From contig JAFVGZ010000009.1 of the NCBI GenBank assembly GCA_017478025.1, positions 1 through 59,178 of the forward strand: a stretch of 59,178 bases of DNA, given 5' to 3'. A model generated the notes under the pieces. That model ran no database searches. It was not told where the DNA came from and saw only the letters and a program-made list of their open reading frames with translations. The position numbers and the translations under genes were made by a program. Below, piece after piece: positions 17,901-26,652 of the stretch (positions are counted from its first letter, which is position 1; the number at the start of each line of letters is the position of its first letter). This stretch comes from Prevotella sp. GTDB lineage: Bacteria > Bacteroidota > Bacteroidia > Bacteroidales > Bacteroidaceae.

Positions 17901-19686
17901 CAATGTTATCATCAAGGGAGCGGTAAGTCCTGCTGATGTTACTTTCAGCAACGAGACGAAAGCCTATATATTCATTGGTGACAGCATCGTGGGCAATGCA
18001 CCTATCGTTAAGAACGGTGCTGGCGTTGTCAACCTCAATAACATCAACCATTCTGGCAATACCACCGTCAATGCCGGTGTTCTGTCTGTGGCCCTGCTGG
18101 CAAACAACTCAGGTCAGAACTTTGGTTCACTTGGTGATGCTAACCAGCAGATTACGCTGAACGATGGTGCTACTTTGCGCACCAACGGTATCATCATTAC
18201 CGATCAGCAACTGAATATCAGCGGCACGGCAACCGTTGATGTACCTTCCGGCAAGAGTGCTATATTCAATAAGGCAATCAACGGCGAAGGAGCAACACTC
18301 GTCAAGAGCGGTGCTGGTACCCTTGAGACGGGTACAACTGCTACCAATATCGCAAAGATGATAGTCACGGGTGGACGTGTGACTTCCAATTACGCATCTA
18401 ATAATGTGGAAGCTCTGCCTAAGACAGTAGAATTCCAAGGTGGTATCATTTGGGGAGCTAATCAGGAAGGTGGCAGCGGTGTGACCAATACTACCAACTT
18501 CGTTGTGCCAGAGGGTAAGACCGGCACATTCTACGGTTCATTCCGTGGAGTATATAGCGGTACCTTGACCGGTTCTGGCACGTTCAATGTTTATACTGGC
18601 GGTGTGCGTTGCTACTACGATGGTGACTGGAGCCAGTTCAGCGGTACTATCAACGTAGGTAAGGAGAATCGTCAGAACAAGAAATCCTATGACCCGGCTT
18701 TCATGTACCGCAACTCAAAGGGTCTGCCTTTGGCAACTGTGAATGTCTTGCCTAATGTGCGCTTCGACAACCAAGGCAAGAGCATAACAGTTAAGGCTCT
18801 TGGTGGTACAGGCGCTGTCACAGGTACTGGTACGTGGATAGTCAACAACGATGAGGACTTCAAGCTCACTACAGAGATTGGTATAACGTCTGACCGCACC
18901 GATGACTATGGTGGCACTATATCAAAGAGTGCAACACCGCTCACCAAGCGCGGTAAGGGCAAGATGACCATATCTACCGTTGGCAATATGTACGGTACGT
19001 TTACTATCGAAGATGGCACCGTGATGTTCAACGACTCTAAGTTTACTGCTCTGCTCAACGGTGCAACTCCTACTATCGTAAAGGGTACGGGTCGTCTCTT
19101 CGGTCAGGGACAGGTGAACTCTATCCGTGTGATGACTGGTGCAGAGTTCCAGCCATGCGGCTCTACCTACACAGAGACATCTGCCGGTACTGTCAAGTGT
19201 GCTAACTACTTCCAGTCTGATGCAGGTTCTACAACTAATTTCTTCATCCAATCATCCAAGAATTCTTATCTAGAGGTTACCAATGGCGTTACCTTCAATG
19301 GTAAGCTGAAAGTCATCCTGGCTTCCAGTTACACACCGAAGGTTGGGGCTTCGTTCACTCTGTGGAAGGCTAAGACCTTCAGTGGTTCTACACTTGAGTT
19401 TGATTTGCCGGCTCTGCCATCAGGAATGGAGTGGGATACCTCAGGTGTGAAGGCAGCAACAGGCGTGCTCCGCATCATTGCTGCTACTCCGGTAGAGAAT
19501 GTATCAGCTGTTGAGACTGTAGGATGTAAGGTTTACACCGTTGACGGTGTATTAGTTCGCACCTTCAGTGCTAAGCGCAACGCGGTACGCAGTACTGTCA
19601 ACAAGCTCGGACTTGCCAGCGGAACATACGTTGTGTCTATAGCAAATGGTGATAACACTGAGACTGAAACCGTTATGGTAAAGTAA
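14998..19686 (+). CDS. PL11-type rhamnogalacturonan lyase with beta-repeat stalk and T9SS sorting tail
   Basis: A 1562-residue multidomain enzyme. The signal peptide ends near residue 22 (SLSAGAQ). Residues about 25-650 match family 11 polysaccharide lyases: DKLTRGLVAIP opening and calcium-loop repeats VADVDGDGEMEFVVKR, YDWDGDGKAEALMRG and DVDMDGRDEIVFGS, followed by GDIIGDWREELVIR. PL11 cleaves the rhamnose-galacturonate bond of RG-I by beta-elimination. Residues about 720-1490 are glycine/threonine/valine-rich and resemble autotransporter-associated beta-strand repeats (for example VKNGAGVVNLNN, LVKSGAGTLETG). The last ~65 residues (VYTVDGVLV, then GLASGTYVVSIANG, ending VMVK) match a type A T9SS C-terminal domain. 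PL11 enzymes are often shorter (about 600-650), so the stalk is a large extension that could position the enzyme away from the surface. Confidence 0.88.
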   Translation: MKVKHLFTFLLLAMMSLSAGAQRVTDKLTRGLVAIPSNDKDGVDGSYGTYSAGMFVSWRKLPADYYDTKYNLYRNGTKLNSEPLSVCNYQDTEGTATSTYKVIPVVKGTERADLASAEVKPWSHMYWDIPVKPVVNRNGADVDGQYSLNDCSVADVDGDGEMEFVVKRRNDSGLNVAGNTTTFNLHECYKMDGTRLWWIDMGPNMMAGPDEQFDLILYDWDGDGKAEALMRGADNMIIHTATGKTIKIGNMDYYAPRDEYTKEGNEYLLYINGTTGEPYGWDGSDNWTPMAYPLPRYEQGESNYATVWGTSDTGHRACKHYFGAPYLDGRNPSIFLGRGCYTRHKFCALNVNPTTHELTQIWRWNCYDSRSPWFGNGFHNFAIADVDMDGRDEIVFGSMIIDDNGYGLSTTGFGHGDAQHCGDLDPYRWGLEQFVCLESSTVPGIAYTDGMTSTLRYTTGSGGDNGRCMAGNFQNTYPGAIGNTFGYDVISLVADKNITGMNMSNDDYMNMRIYWDGDLLDEFMDSPGAQERSPYVYKAPGQKEVGTNRSYTNSRCWGGYGNLNNSSKNNPSFLGDIIGDWREELVIRQGNSSLRIYMSNYPSPHAITSLWYDHEYRNGMTWQCVGYNQPPHPSFFLGEMEGITNEPPANTLEGRTEVTGSISGGDQLIISGYEDKTVSVQDGAAPNVLYVNAPALVAGSGSQQATSSTPKLPEQTVTTYTTTLTGGAFGGAMRLVKQGEGVLVLPNVTEKHTGATDVWNGTLQFDGTFESSPLWLNRHTKLISDGGKFLAGLKADYNASIFPGGQGKVGNITTSTLEMGFGSRIVFDFANGSFDQVNANALMVEAKTDLVWIEYGPRYKAPVLQFEGASNIEAGTYDLGTIGKVEGDISQIVLEGFEATKKVSLAYNDGKLQLVVEGTRDAGTVQWNGTASESEWQEAVSETFLMDGAPTYSAKGDHVIFNDNAANPNVIIKGAVSPADVTFSNETKAYIFIGDSIVGNAPIVKNGAGVVNLNNINHSGNTTVNAGVLSVALLANNSGQNFGSLGDANQQITLNDGATLRTNGIIITDQQLNISGTATVDVPSGKSAIFNKAINGEGATLVKSGAGTLETGTTATNIAKMIVTGGRVTSNYASNNVEALPKTVEFQGGIIWGANQEGGSGVTNTTNFVVPEGKTGTFYGSFRGVYSGTLTGSGTFNVYTGGVRCYYDGDWSQFSGTINVGKENRQNKKSYDPAFMYRNSKGLPLATVNVLPNVRFDNQGKSITVKALGGTGAVTGTGTWIVNNDEDFKLTTEIGITSDRTDDYGGTISKSATPLTKRGKGKMTISTVGNMYGTFTIEDGTVMFNDSKFTALLNGATPTIVKGTGRLFGQGQVNSIRVMTGAEFQPCGSTYTETSAGTVKCANYFQSDAGSTTNFFIQSSKNSYLEVTNGVTFNGKLKVILASSYTPKVGASFTLWKAKTFSGSTLEFDLPALPSGMEWDTSGVKAATGVLRIIAATPVENVSAVETVGCKVYTVDGVLVRTFSAKRNAVRSTVNKLGLASGTYVVSIANGDNTETETVMVK

Positions 19687-19717
19687 TCGTCACCACTTAG
19701 TGACATTCATGAATAGT

Positions 19718-19756
19718 AAGGAGGCAAAGCCGGTCAATCCGAAGCTTTGCCTCCTT
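19718..19756 (+). terminator. Hairpin terminator after the PL11 gene
   Basis: Arms 19718-19730 and 19744-19756 (AAGGAGGCAAAGC and its complement) make a perfect 13-bp stem around a 13-base loop. The following run is T-rich but interrupted (TGCCTGTTTGTTTGTTG). Confidence 0.7.
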
Positions 19757-20032
19757 TGCCTGTTTGTTTGTTGTCACCAACAGAATAATCTCGTATCTGA
19801 CTAATATAAATAATGTACACGTACATTTAATTAATGGGGACACGTCGCCTCCTCTGTTCGCTTGAGACCGTTAGTCTGCATTGTTGGAGAGCATCCACAC
19901 GGGTACGTGGACTTCCTCGCCTATGACACAGCGACATAGTGCTTCTAATTCTTCTGCGATGATATACTCAAGAAATAATCACGGAACAGAGAGCTAATTC
20001 ATAAAAAATATTAAAAAAGTTTATTCTTAACC

Positions 20033-20060
20033 TTGTTTTCCCGCTTTTTCTGTACCTTTG
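20033..20060 (+). promoter_or_regulatory. Promoter-like TTG / TACCTTTG pair
   Basis: TTG at 20033-20035 and TACCTTTG at 20053-20060 with 17-bp spacing, slightly short for the class. The box lies 108 bp before ATG 20169. Confidence 0.45.
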
Positions 20061-20168
20061 CACTCGTATATCATAGTTGTCCGCCAATTGTGCAGCGTTG
20101 ATTATCATTTATTTTATTATACATTTTATAAACTAACTAATTATAAACTAACTAAAAACAAAACAATT

Positions 20169-22898
20169 ATGAAGAAACGTTTACTCTTTGCCTTTATGGC
20201 ATTGTGCGTTGCTGTTTCTGGATTTGCCCTTACTGAAGGAGAGTACATTTACACTCCTCAGGGACGTTTCCAGATTACGAGTGCTCCAGTAGCCACCAGC
20301 CTTTTCACAGATTTCTCTGGCTGGGAGGTAATCACAGCTGCTGAGGGTAAGACCATTCAGGACATTTTCGCAATTGATGCAGAGCAGGGTCCTGCTCCTG
20401 GTGTGAATTGTGCATACAGCCTTGACGCTACTGCCGGTGAAGGTATGTATTTCAAGTTTACCCCGACAAGTGCTGGTAACTCTTACGTTGTAAGCTTCAA
20501 GATGAAGGGTGCTCAGACCGTTACTACTCGTGTTAAGACCACTGATACCTCTATCAATCTTGTAAAGATAGAAGGTAACTCAGACGGTGTATGGGCTGGC
20601 ACAAATGATGTTGTTGTATGCAACACAGCAGAGGAGACGACAGACAATTGGGAGACCTACAACTATGCTATCGTAGGTGATGGTACCTCTCGCACTTATT
20701 TCATCTCATTCTCTGGTATGGCAAACAACATCTACATTGCTGACCTCCAGATTGCCGAGGCTCTGCAGGTAGCTGACCTTCGTGCTCGCGATGCTGCTTT
20801 GGCGAAGATTAATGTGTATAAGAATGTGTATGCATGGTCAGAGGATATCCTCGCTGATTTCGGTATCAATGATGCTCTTGAAGCTCTGAATGCTATTGGT
20901 GATCAGTCTGCACAGACGGAACTTGATGGAGCTTTGGAAACCGCTGACGCGACTCTGGTAGAGTTCCTTGACCAGAATATGGATGACTATCTGGCTACTA
21001 ACCCACAGAATTATCTGAATAAGTGGCCTGGCAAGACACAGAAGGCAAGCAAAATCGGTGATTGGACCTGTCTGCCTGGTGGTCGTGGCTTCTGGGAGAG
21101 TGAAGGTCAGGGTGCCTGGGATTTGGGTCACTTCCAGAATGCAGCCACATGGAACAACGGTTCACCTACAACAGCGCAGGGTGTAACAATGCGTAAGGAG
21201 CTCACTCCTGGTGCATACGTATTCTCTATTAAGGCTGCTGCTGCTATGCGCGAGCCAGTGAAGAATTCTTGGGCTCATGACGATGGCATGAAGCCAGCAT
21301 ACGGTATCGCATATATCGCAAAGGTTGTTGATGACGTTGTGACCGATACTCTTGTTTCTGCAACACAGGACCTTGAGCCTAACACCAGGAAGCCTTTCTA
21401 TATTACTGCAAACATTAACGAGACCGCTACATTTGAGATTGGTATGCTGGCATACTGTAAGGAGGCATATCAGGGTCTGACTCTTGGCTCTGTGACATAC
21501 GTCGTTGACGCATCTCTTCTGTGTAAGAACGACAACAAGTACAGCCAGAAGCAGTTAGGCTATGAGGCTGACGTTCGCGAGCAGATTAAGACTGGTCGTG
21601 ACAATATCACTTCAGCCACTGAGAGCATTGCAAATCCTGAGAAGTATTGGGGCAAGGCAGAGCTGCAGGCTTGCGTAGATACTGTGACTCCAAAGATTAC
21701 TGCTTACGAGGCTCTGACACAGGACGAGATCATCGCTACCTACGAGCCATACTATACTAAGACCACAGCAGACGACAATGGTCTGATGGTATATGAGGTA
21801 TATCAGGCAGCAGTGAAGGACATCATCGCAGCTAATCGCACATTCAAAGCCGTTAACGATACTCTTGAGTCAATGCAGACTGCTATTGACGGTGCAGAGC
21901 AGACACTGGCAATGCGCATTTACGACGCAGCTACAGGTAAGGACGCTTTGACCGCTGCTATCAACAAGGCTAAGGGCATCCAGGCTCAGATGCAGGCTGC
22001 TCAGTACAGCGAGGAGAATGCAGCAGCTGTCGTTGCCGCAAACGCTGAGCTGGCTGACGCAGTAGAAATCTTCAAGGCAAGTGTTCCTGCTGCTGCAGTG
22101 GCAACACTCGTTGACATTGACTTCGTACAGGATCCTGTACAGAATCCTGAGACCCTGCTCTATAGCATCAGCGGCGCTGCAGGCACTATGGATTTCGATA
22201 CATACAACGGTGAAGGAGCCGAAAACAGCACATCATTTGAGAAGGGCTTCTGGTCAAACGGCGAGCGGATCCTCAGCGATGTTCTCCGCGTAGGTAACGG
22301 TTCTGGTACTGTAACATTTGATCCTACAAATGGCACAGGCTCAATGGATTCTAACATCCTCAAGGTGGAGTTTGATTATTACTATGGTAGCCTGAGCGGT
22401 AAGAATGCTGGATTCTACATCTATAACGGTGAAACTGAGGCTGCTGCTCTCTTCATAAGCAAGTATAGCGGCACTGAGGTAGTCAACACATTTGGTCTTG
22501 ACAGAGGCTTGATTCCTGCACTTGGAAGCAGCGCAGTTAATAACGATGCTATCTGCGTTGAGACTAACAAGACTCACTTCGAGATTGTCTTCGACTTTGG
22601 TGAGAAGAGCATGTACTGCTCAACAAACGCTAACGGCAAGTCACAGACCTCTGAAAAGAAGCCGTTCGCTGAGGCTACTCTTACCTCTTTCGTTGTTAAG
22701 TCTGACTACAACAACTCTGGTCGTCGCTGCTGGTTTGACAACCTGAAGATCAGTAAGATTCAGGCCGGTGCGGTTGACCCATCAGGCATCGAGAATGCTA
22801 AGGCTGCTGACGCTAAGGAGGCTCCTGTTAAGGTTCTTGAGAATGGTCAGATTATCATCGGTGGCAAGTACAACGCTGCTGGTGCACTGGTGAAGTAA
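20169..22898 (+). CDS. Large secreted protein of unknown function with T9SS-like tail
   Basis: A 909-residue protein starting MKKRLLFAFMALCVAVSGFA, a clear signal peptide; the open frame extends 37 codons upstream, but that part spans the promoter region and is rejected. Visible parts: a beta-rich N-terminal half including a carbohydrate-binding-like stretch (about 325-470, with LTPGAYVFSIKAAAAM); an alanine- and glutamate-rich helical region (about 500-690, FIVAR-like, with ALTAAINKAKGIQAQMQAA); and a C-terminal beta-sandwich (about 695-865). The end, ENGQIIIGGKYNAAGALVK, resembles the short C-terminal tails of Prevotella secreted proteins. No catalytic motif is recognised. Its place between the PL11 gene and the SusC/SusD operon suggests binding or presentation of pectin, which is inference only. 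Confidence 0.65.
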   Translation: MKKRLLFAFMALCVAVSGFALTEGEYIYTPQGRFQITSAPVATSLFTDFSGWEVITAAEGKTIQDIFAIDAEQGPAPGVNCAYSLDATAGEGMYFKFTPTSAGNSYVVSFKMKGAQTVTTRVKTTDTSINLVKIEGNSDGVWAGTNDVVVCNTAEETTDNWETYNYAIVGDGTSRTYFISFSGMANNIYIADLQIAEALQVADLRARDAALAKINVYKNVYAWSEDILADFGINDALEALNAIGDQSAQTELDGALETADATLVEFLDQNMDDYLATNPQNYLNKWPGKTQKASKIGDWTCLPGGRGFWESEGQGAWDLGHFQNAATWNNGSPTTAQGVTMRKELTPGAYVFSIKAAAAMREPVKNSWAHDDGMKPAYGIAYIAKVVDDVVTDTLVSATQDLEPNTRKPFYITANINETATFEIGMLAYCKEAYQGLTLGSVTYVVDASLLCKNDNKYSQKQLGYEADVREQIKTGRDNITSATESIANPEKYWGKAELQACVDTVTPKITAYEALTQDEIIATYEPYYTKTTADDNGLMVYEVYQAAVKDIIAANRTFKAVNDTLESMQTAIDGAEQTLAMRIYDAATGKDALTAAINKAKGIQAQMQAAQYSEENAAAVVAANAELADAVEIFKASVPAAAVATLVDIDFVQDPVQNPETLLYSISGAAGTMDFDTYNGEGAENSTSFEKGFWSNGERILSDVLRVGNGSGTVTFDPTNGTGSMDSNILKVEFDYYYGSLSGKNAGFYIYNGETEAAALFISKYSGTEVVNTFGLDRGLIPALGSSAVNNDAICVETNKTHFEIVFDFGEKSMYCSTNANGKSQTSEKKPFAEATLTSFVVKSDYNNSGRRCWFDNLKISKIQAGAVDPSGIENAKAADAKEAPVKVLENGQIIIGGKYNAAGALVK

Positions 22899-22909
22899 CC
22901 TCTCCCCAG

Positions 22910-22964
22910 CCCTCCCCAAAGGGGAGGGAGATAGCCCCACCCCAGCCCTCCCCCAAGGGGAGGG
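22910..22964. repeat. Two tandem CCCTCCCC hairpins
   Basis: CCCTCCCC (22910-22917)/GGGGAGGG (22921-22928) and a near copy (22946-22954/22957-22964) form two strong GC hairpins. Flanks AGCCCTCC and GGGAGAT repeat in both copies. GC-rich units of this kind are scattered in many Bacteroidota genomes. Confidence 0.8.
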
Positions 22965-23015
22965 AGATGAGAATGGTCAAGGGCGTAATGGGAAAGGGAA
23001 TATAAATAACAATAG

Positions 23016-23056
23016 AAATCCCCCGTAAGGTATTGATCCTTGCGGGGGATTTTTGT
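23016..23056 (+). terminator. Intrinsic terminator
   Basis: Arms 23016-23030 and 23038-23052 form a 15-bp stem with one G-T pair around a 7-base loop, and run into TTTTT. It separates the 20169 gene from the SusC/SusD operon. Confidence 0.85.
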
Positions 23057-23148
23057 GTCGGTTTTGTTTAGTGGTTTCAATCTTTACTCGACTTTAGCAA
23101 GTGGGGCAACGCCCTGGGCTATAGGCTTTTGCCCTTTCTTGCTCCACG

Positions 23149-23180
23149 TTGTTACGCAAGCGTCCCATAGGGCCGAGCGC
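23149..23180 (-). repeat. Dispersed intergenic element, copy 3
   Basis: The complement reads GCGCTCGGCCCTATGGGACG then CTTGCGTAACAA, matching copies 1 and 4. Next to it (23109-23131) is sequence resembling the hairpin at 49034-49055. Confidence 0.5.
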
Positions 23181-23285
23181 AGGGCGTTTCACTACCTAAA
23201 TTGACTCAGGACGTTGTTCTATTTTTCTGTGGAAAATGGAGGCAAGTGCCTTTTGTAACTGCTTAATTTACAGGCGGTTGTAATA

Positions 23286-23373
23286 GCAGGTCTTTTACCC
23301 TCTGATTGCAGGTCTTTTACCTCCTAAAAGTAGGTCTTTTAGGAGGTAAAAGTAGGTCTATTACGACGTTAAA
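23286..23373. repeat. Array of four 22-bp units with an internal perfect inverted repeat
   Basis: Units start at 23286, 23308, 23330 and 23352, each opening G(C/T)AGGTCTTTTA or a one-base variant. Units two and three together contain TTTTACCTCCTAAAA (23315-23329) and its exact complement (23337-23351) around a 7-base loop. The sequence is unrelated to the ATTACC arrays, but the period is the same. Confidence 0.85.
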
Positions 23374-23564
23374 GTTACTCTGGCGAAAAACAATGCTTTT
23401 TCGGCGGTTTTTTGCGGAAAAATAGAACAAATGCTATAGCGCGTAGTTCTATCGTCTGATATCAAATTATTATATTTAATATCAAATACGTATTATTAGA
23501 TTTTATTAGGTTACCAAAGGTTTAATGCATTTTTTCCATTTTTTGAAATTATTTTGTTAAAATG

Positions 23565-23595
23565 TTGCAAGTTTGATAAATTTTTTGTTATTTTG
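23565..23595 (+). promoter_or_regulatory. Weak promoter candidate of the SusC/SusD operon
   Basis: TTG at 23565-23567 and TTATTTTG at 23588-23595 are 20 bp apart; the -7 box departs from TAnnTTTG at one position. ATG 23730 lies 134 bp downstream, leaving room for a leader that includes a small CACG/CGTG hairpin near 23627-23640. Confidence 0.35.
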
Positions 23596-23729
23596 CAGAT
23601 TGATGTATAGTGTACCAAGGTGTTGCGTCACGAAGGCGTGTATCTCTCGCGCGTGCGTACCTTTATATATTATATGCATTGCCCACTACTAACAAACGCA
23701 GAAATACTAAATAAACTAATTAATCATTT

Positions 23730-26612
23730 ATGAAAAAACTCTTTTTGTATGCATCCCTGCTGTGCATCGGACTGGCATCCTGTTCGAAGGATTACATCGT
23801 GCCACAGGAGGAAGGTGAATTGCCATCATGGCTTGGCGAGAGTATCTACAAGGAGCTGAAGCAACCATCACAGTTGGTTGGTACGTTCAATACGTACTGC
23901 CGACTGATTGATGATCTGGATTACGCAGAGGTGCTTGGTAAGACCGGTAGTAAGACTATCTTCCCAGCCAATGATGAAGCCTTCGCAGAGTTCTTCGAAG
24001 GTGGTAACAACAAGTTCGGCGTCAGCAGTTATGAGGAGCTGACTCACTCGCAGAAAGCAGAGTTGCTCTTCTCTACGATGATTGACAACGCTATCCTTGT
24101 CGGTTCGCTGTCTAACCAGCAGAACAGTCAGGGTGAAGTGTTGCAGGGTCAGTTGGTTAAACACCCCACTAACATGCGTCTCACCTATAGCGTGACACCG
24201 TGGTTCTCTCAGAACCTGCCGGCAAACAACAAGTACTTCAACCGTTTCAAGACAGACGGTCGCGGCTCTCTGCTGGCAGTCTTCGACAACACCGTAGCAC
24301 CTATGGTACACTTCACCGGTGAGTACATGCTGAACAACAACATGACCGTTACCGGCGATGACAGTGATTTCAAGATTCTCACCGGCAGTGACTATGTTGA
24401 CGGAGATGCATATATCTTTGACCGTAAGGTGATTAAGAGTGATGTGGTGTGTCAGAACGGTTACATCCATCAGCTTGACAAGGTGCTCGTAAATCCGGGC
24501 AACATGTCACAGGTGCTGCGCAGCGATGACGAAACACATTATATCTCACGCATTCTGGACTATTACTGTTTCCCAGATCCAGACATGACGCTGACGGAGC
24601 AGTATCGTGCTGGTGCTTCTGTGTTGGGTCAGGATACCGTCTTCGCTATCCGCTACCTGAGCAAGAACTCACAGCGCGCAAAGCTGTCACAGCCTTCTCG
24701 CGGTGTCACCGTTGCTGACAACCAGCTGCTGGACTTTGACCCGGGTTGGAACTACTACAATCCTACGCTGAAGGGTAGCACCACTACCGACGAGGCAGAG
24801 ATTGCAGCATTCCTGGCTCCTGATGATGATGCAGTAGAGGACTATTTCCTCAACGAGGCAGCATACATCCTGAAGAACCTCGGTGCTCCGGGCCTGCCTA
24901 TCACAGCTGAGAACCTCGATACTCATCTTGACGCAGTATATAACAGCGACCCGTCAATCTTTGCCAGCATTCTGAACAATGTGATGAAGGGTTATCTGAC
25001 CAAGACGGTGCCAAGCAACTTCTCTACGGTGCAGAACGACGCCTTTGAGTTCCTTGACGTTACGAAGGACGATATCATAAAGAAGGCTGACGGTAACTAT
25101 GATGTCACCATCGCCAACAACGGTGTCATCTACAAGATGAACAAGCTCTTCGGTCCAAAGCTTTATAACTCAGTCCTCGGCCCTGCCTCTGTATATAAGG
25201 ACATGCGCACGATGGGTGAGATGCTCAACGACCACCAGACCACAGCAGGTGTAGGCTCAAAGCTGGGTGCTGATATGTACTACTATCTGCTCTCTATGAA
25301 GGCCCGCTATGGTCTCTTCGTTCCTACAGACAATGAAAATCAGTTTATCATCATTGACCCTGCATCAGTAAAGGATACAGACGGTAAGCTGAAGGGTCTG
25401 CGCTTCAAGTTTGACCCAACTGCCGACGGTTCTTTCCACGTTTTGGTAAAGAAGTATATCTATAACGGCACAGGTCCATTCAATTCTATTTCTTCTTATA
25501 CAGAAACTGCTGGCGCTCAGGATATTAACATAGAGACCGGTATGTTCAACACTCAGATCAAGGACTTCCTTGACTACTGCACCATCGTGCTTGCCGACTC
25601 AACGGAGACAGGTAAGGGCAACCCGGTTTATGGTCTCTATGGCAACAAGTTCTATAAGACCAAGCAGGGCGGTGCCATCATGGTTGTTGACAACAAGGTT
25701 GCCGGCGGCCCACAGATCAGTGACCCATCACAGTGGAGCACCATCACTGAGGTATTCGATGAGAACAGCGCTGACGCAAAGATAGAGAACGGTACCGTAT
25801 ATCGTCTGAATTATCCTATGCAGCCCACTATCACCGGCGTGTATAAGACTCTGGAAGACAGTAAGTACGACTTCTATGACGAGAATGCTGACTATGACGT
25901 TAACCCACCACAGTATGACCACTTCCTCAACTTCTGCCTGCAGTTCAATAATGAGGACCTCTACTCATTTGCCGGTATCCTGACCGGTGAAAAGGGTGAG
26001 AACGTTGCAGCCAAGCTGAAGCCATACCGCGTGATTGACGATCAAGATAACTGGGCTATGCTCAGCGCTTACAACTATACCATCTATGCTCCTACCTACG
26101 AGGCAATGGTAATAGCACAGAGAGACATGGGGCTCCCAGTATGGAAGGATGTGCTCGCAGCAATGAATAACTGGCAGAGTGCCGGCTTCAGCAGCGAGGA
26201 CGAAGCTAAGAAATACGTGAAGGAGTGTCTTGACGTTATGTCTCGCTTCGTGCGCTATCACACCCAGAACAGCTCTCTCTTTGCTGACAGATACTTCAAG
26301 AACTATGACCCGGAGACGGGTTTGACAACTCCGGAGCCTGCTTACTCTACTTTCTGCTCTAACTCTATCGGTATCGCACAGACTCTGTCGGTATCAGGTG
26401 GTGACAACAAGCTGATTGTGAAGGACGCTTCAGGCACTGCAGTGACCGTCAACGCTTCTTCAAAGGATGCCAACCTCATTGCACGTGACATCACCGTAAC
26501 TTCAAAGAATGACTCACAGTACGGCCAGTACAACGTCATCGAGAAGTCTTCCTACGTGACCATTCACGGCATTGACAAGCCTCTCTGCTTCAACAGCAAC
26601 AGGAAGTATTAA
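23730..26612 (+). CDS. Fasciclin-like surface lipoprotein
   Basis: A 960-residue lipoprotein (lipobox GLASCSKD, cysteine near residue 18). Two or more fasciclin (FAS1)-type modules are suggested: LIDDLDYAEVLGKTGSKTIF followed by PANDEAF near residues 62-90 (H1-like) with GYIHQLDKVLV near 245 (H2-like), and later YTIYAPTYEAM near 790. The rest has no recognised domain. FAS1 domains are adhesion modules, and in Bacteroidota they often occur beside SusC/SusD genes as surface lipoproteins. It is the first gene of a seven-gene operon; the SusC gene begins 40 bp downstream. A glycan-binding role is inferred from context. Confidence 0.65.
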   Translation: MKKLFLYASLLCIGLASCSKDYIVPQEEGELPSWLGESIYKELKQPSQLVGTFNTYCRLIDDLDYAEVLGKTGSKTIFPANDEAFAEFFEGGNNKFGVSSYEELTHSQKAELLFSTMIDNAILVGSLSNQQNSQGEVLQGQLVKHPTNMRLTYSVTPWFSQNLPANNKYFNRFKTDGRGSLLAVFDNTVAPMVHFTGEYMLNNNMTVTGDDSDFKILTGSDYVDGDAYIFDRKVIKSDVVCQNGYIHQLDKVLVNPGNMSQVLRSDDETHYISRILDYYCFPDPDMTLTEQYRAGASVLGQDTVFAIRYLSKNSQRAKLSQPSRGVTVADNQLLDFDPGWNYYNPTLKGSTTTDEAEIAAFLAPDDDAVEDYFLNEAAYILKNLGAPGLPITAENLDTHLDAVYNSDPSIFASILNNVMKGYLTKTVPSNFSTVQNDAFEFLDVTKDDIIKKADGNYDVTIANNGVIYKMNKLFGPKLYNSVLGPASVYKDMRTMGEMLNDHQTTAGVGSKLGADMYYYLLSMKARYGLFVPTDNENQFIIIDPASVKDTDGKLKGLRFKFDPTADGSFHVLVKKYIYNGTGPFNSISSYTETAGAQDINIETGMFNTQIKDFLDYCTIVLADSTETGKGNPVYGLYGNKFYKTKQGGAIMVVDNKVAGGPQISDPSQWSTITEVFDENSADAKIENGTVYRLNYPMQPTITGVYKTLEDSKYDFYDENADYDVNPPQYDHFLNFCLQFNNEDLYSFAGILTGEKGENVAAKLKPYRVIDDQDNWAMLSAYNYTIYAPTYEAMVIAQRDMGLPVWKDVLAAMNNWQSAGFSSEDEAKKYVKECLDVMSRFVRYHTQNSSLFADRYFKNYDPETGLTTPEPAYSTFCSNSIGIAQTLSVSGGDNKLIVKDASGTAVTVNASSKDANLIARDITVTSKNDSQYGQYNVIEKSSYVTIHGIDKPLCFNSNRKY

Positions 26613-26652
26613 GCCCCCTAACAGAGATAAAAACTAAAAGACTAACATAACT

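Larger units (their letters stand above)
19687..20168. other. Intergenic region between PL11 gene and the next secreted-protein gene
   Basis: No gene is seen. It contains a terminator-like hairpin (19718-19756), unremarkable sequence to about 20030, and a promoter-like pair at 20033-20060. Confidence 0.5.
22899..23729. other. Repeat-rich intergenic region before the SusC/SusD operon
   Basis: No gene is seen in 831 bp. In order: two tandem CCCTCCCC/GGGGAGGG hairpins (22910-22964), a strong terminator (23016-23056), dispersed-element sequence on both strands (23109-23180), a 22-bp-period array (23286-23373), and an AT-rich stretch from 23400 with two TATCAAAT direct repeats (23460 and 23480, 20 bp apart) and a promoter-like pair (23565-23595). 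Confidence 0.6.

Noticed and set aside
20058-20168. Longer N-terminus for the 20169 protein
   Set aside because: It begins at the -7 box and would precede a normal signal peptide by 37 residues.
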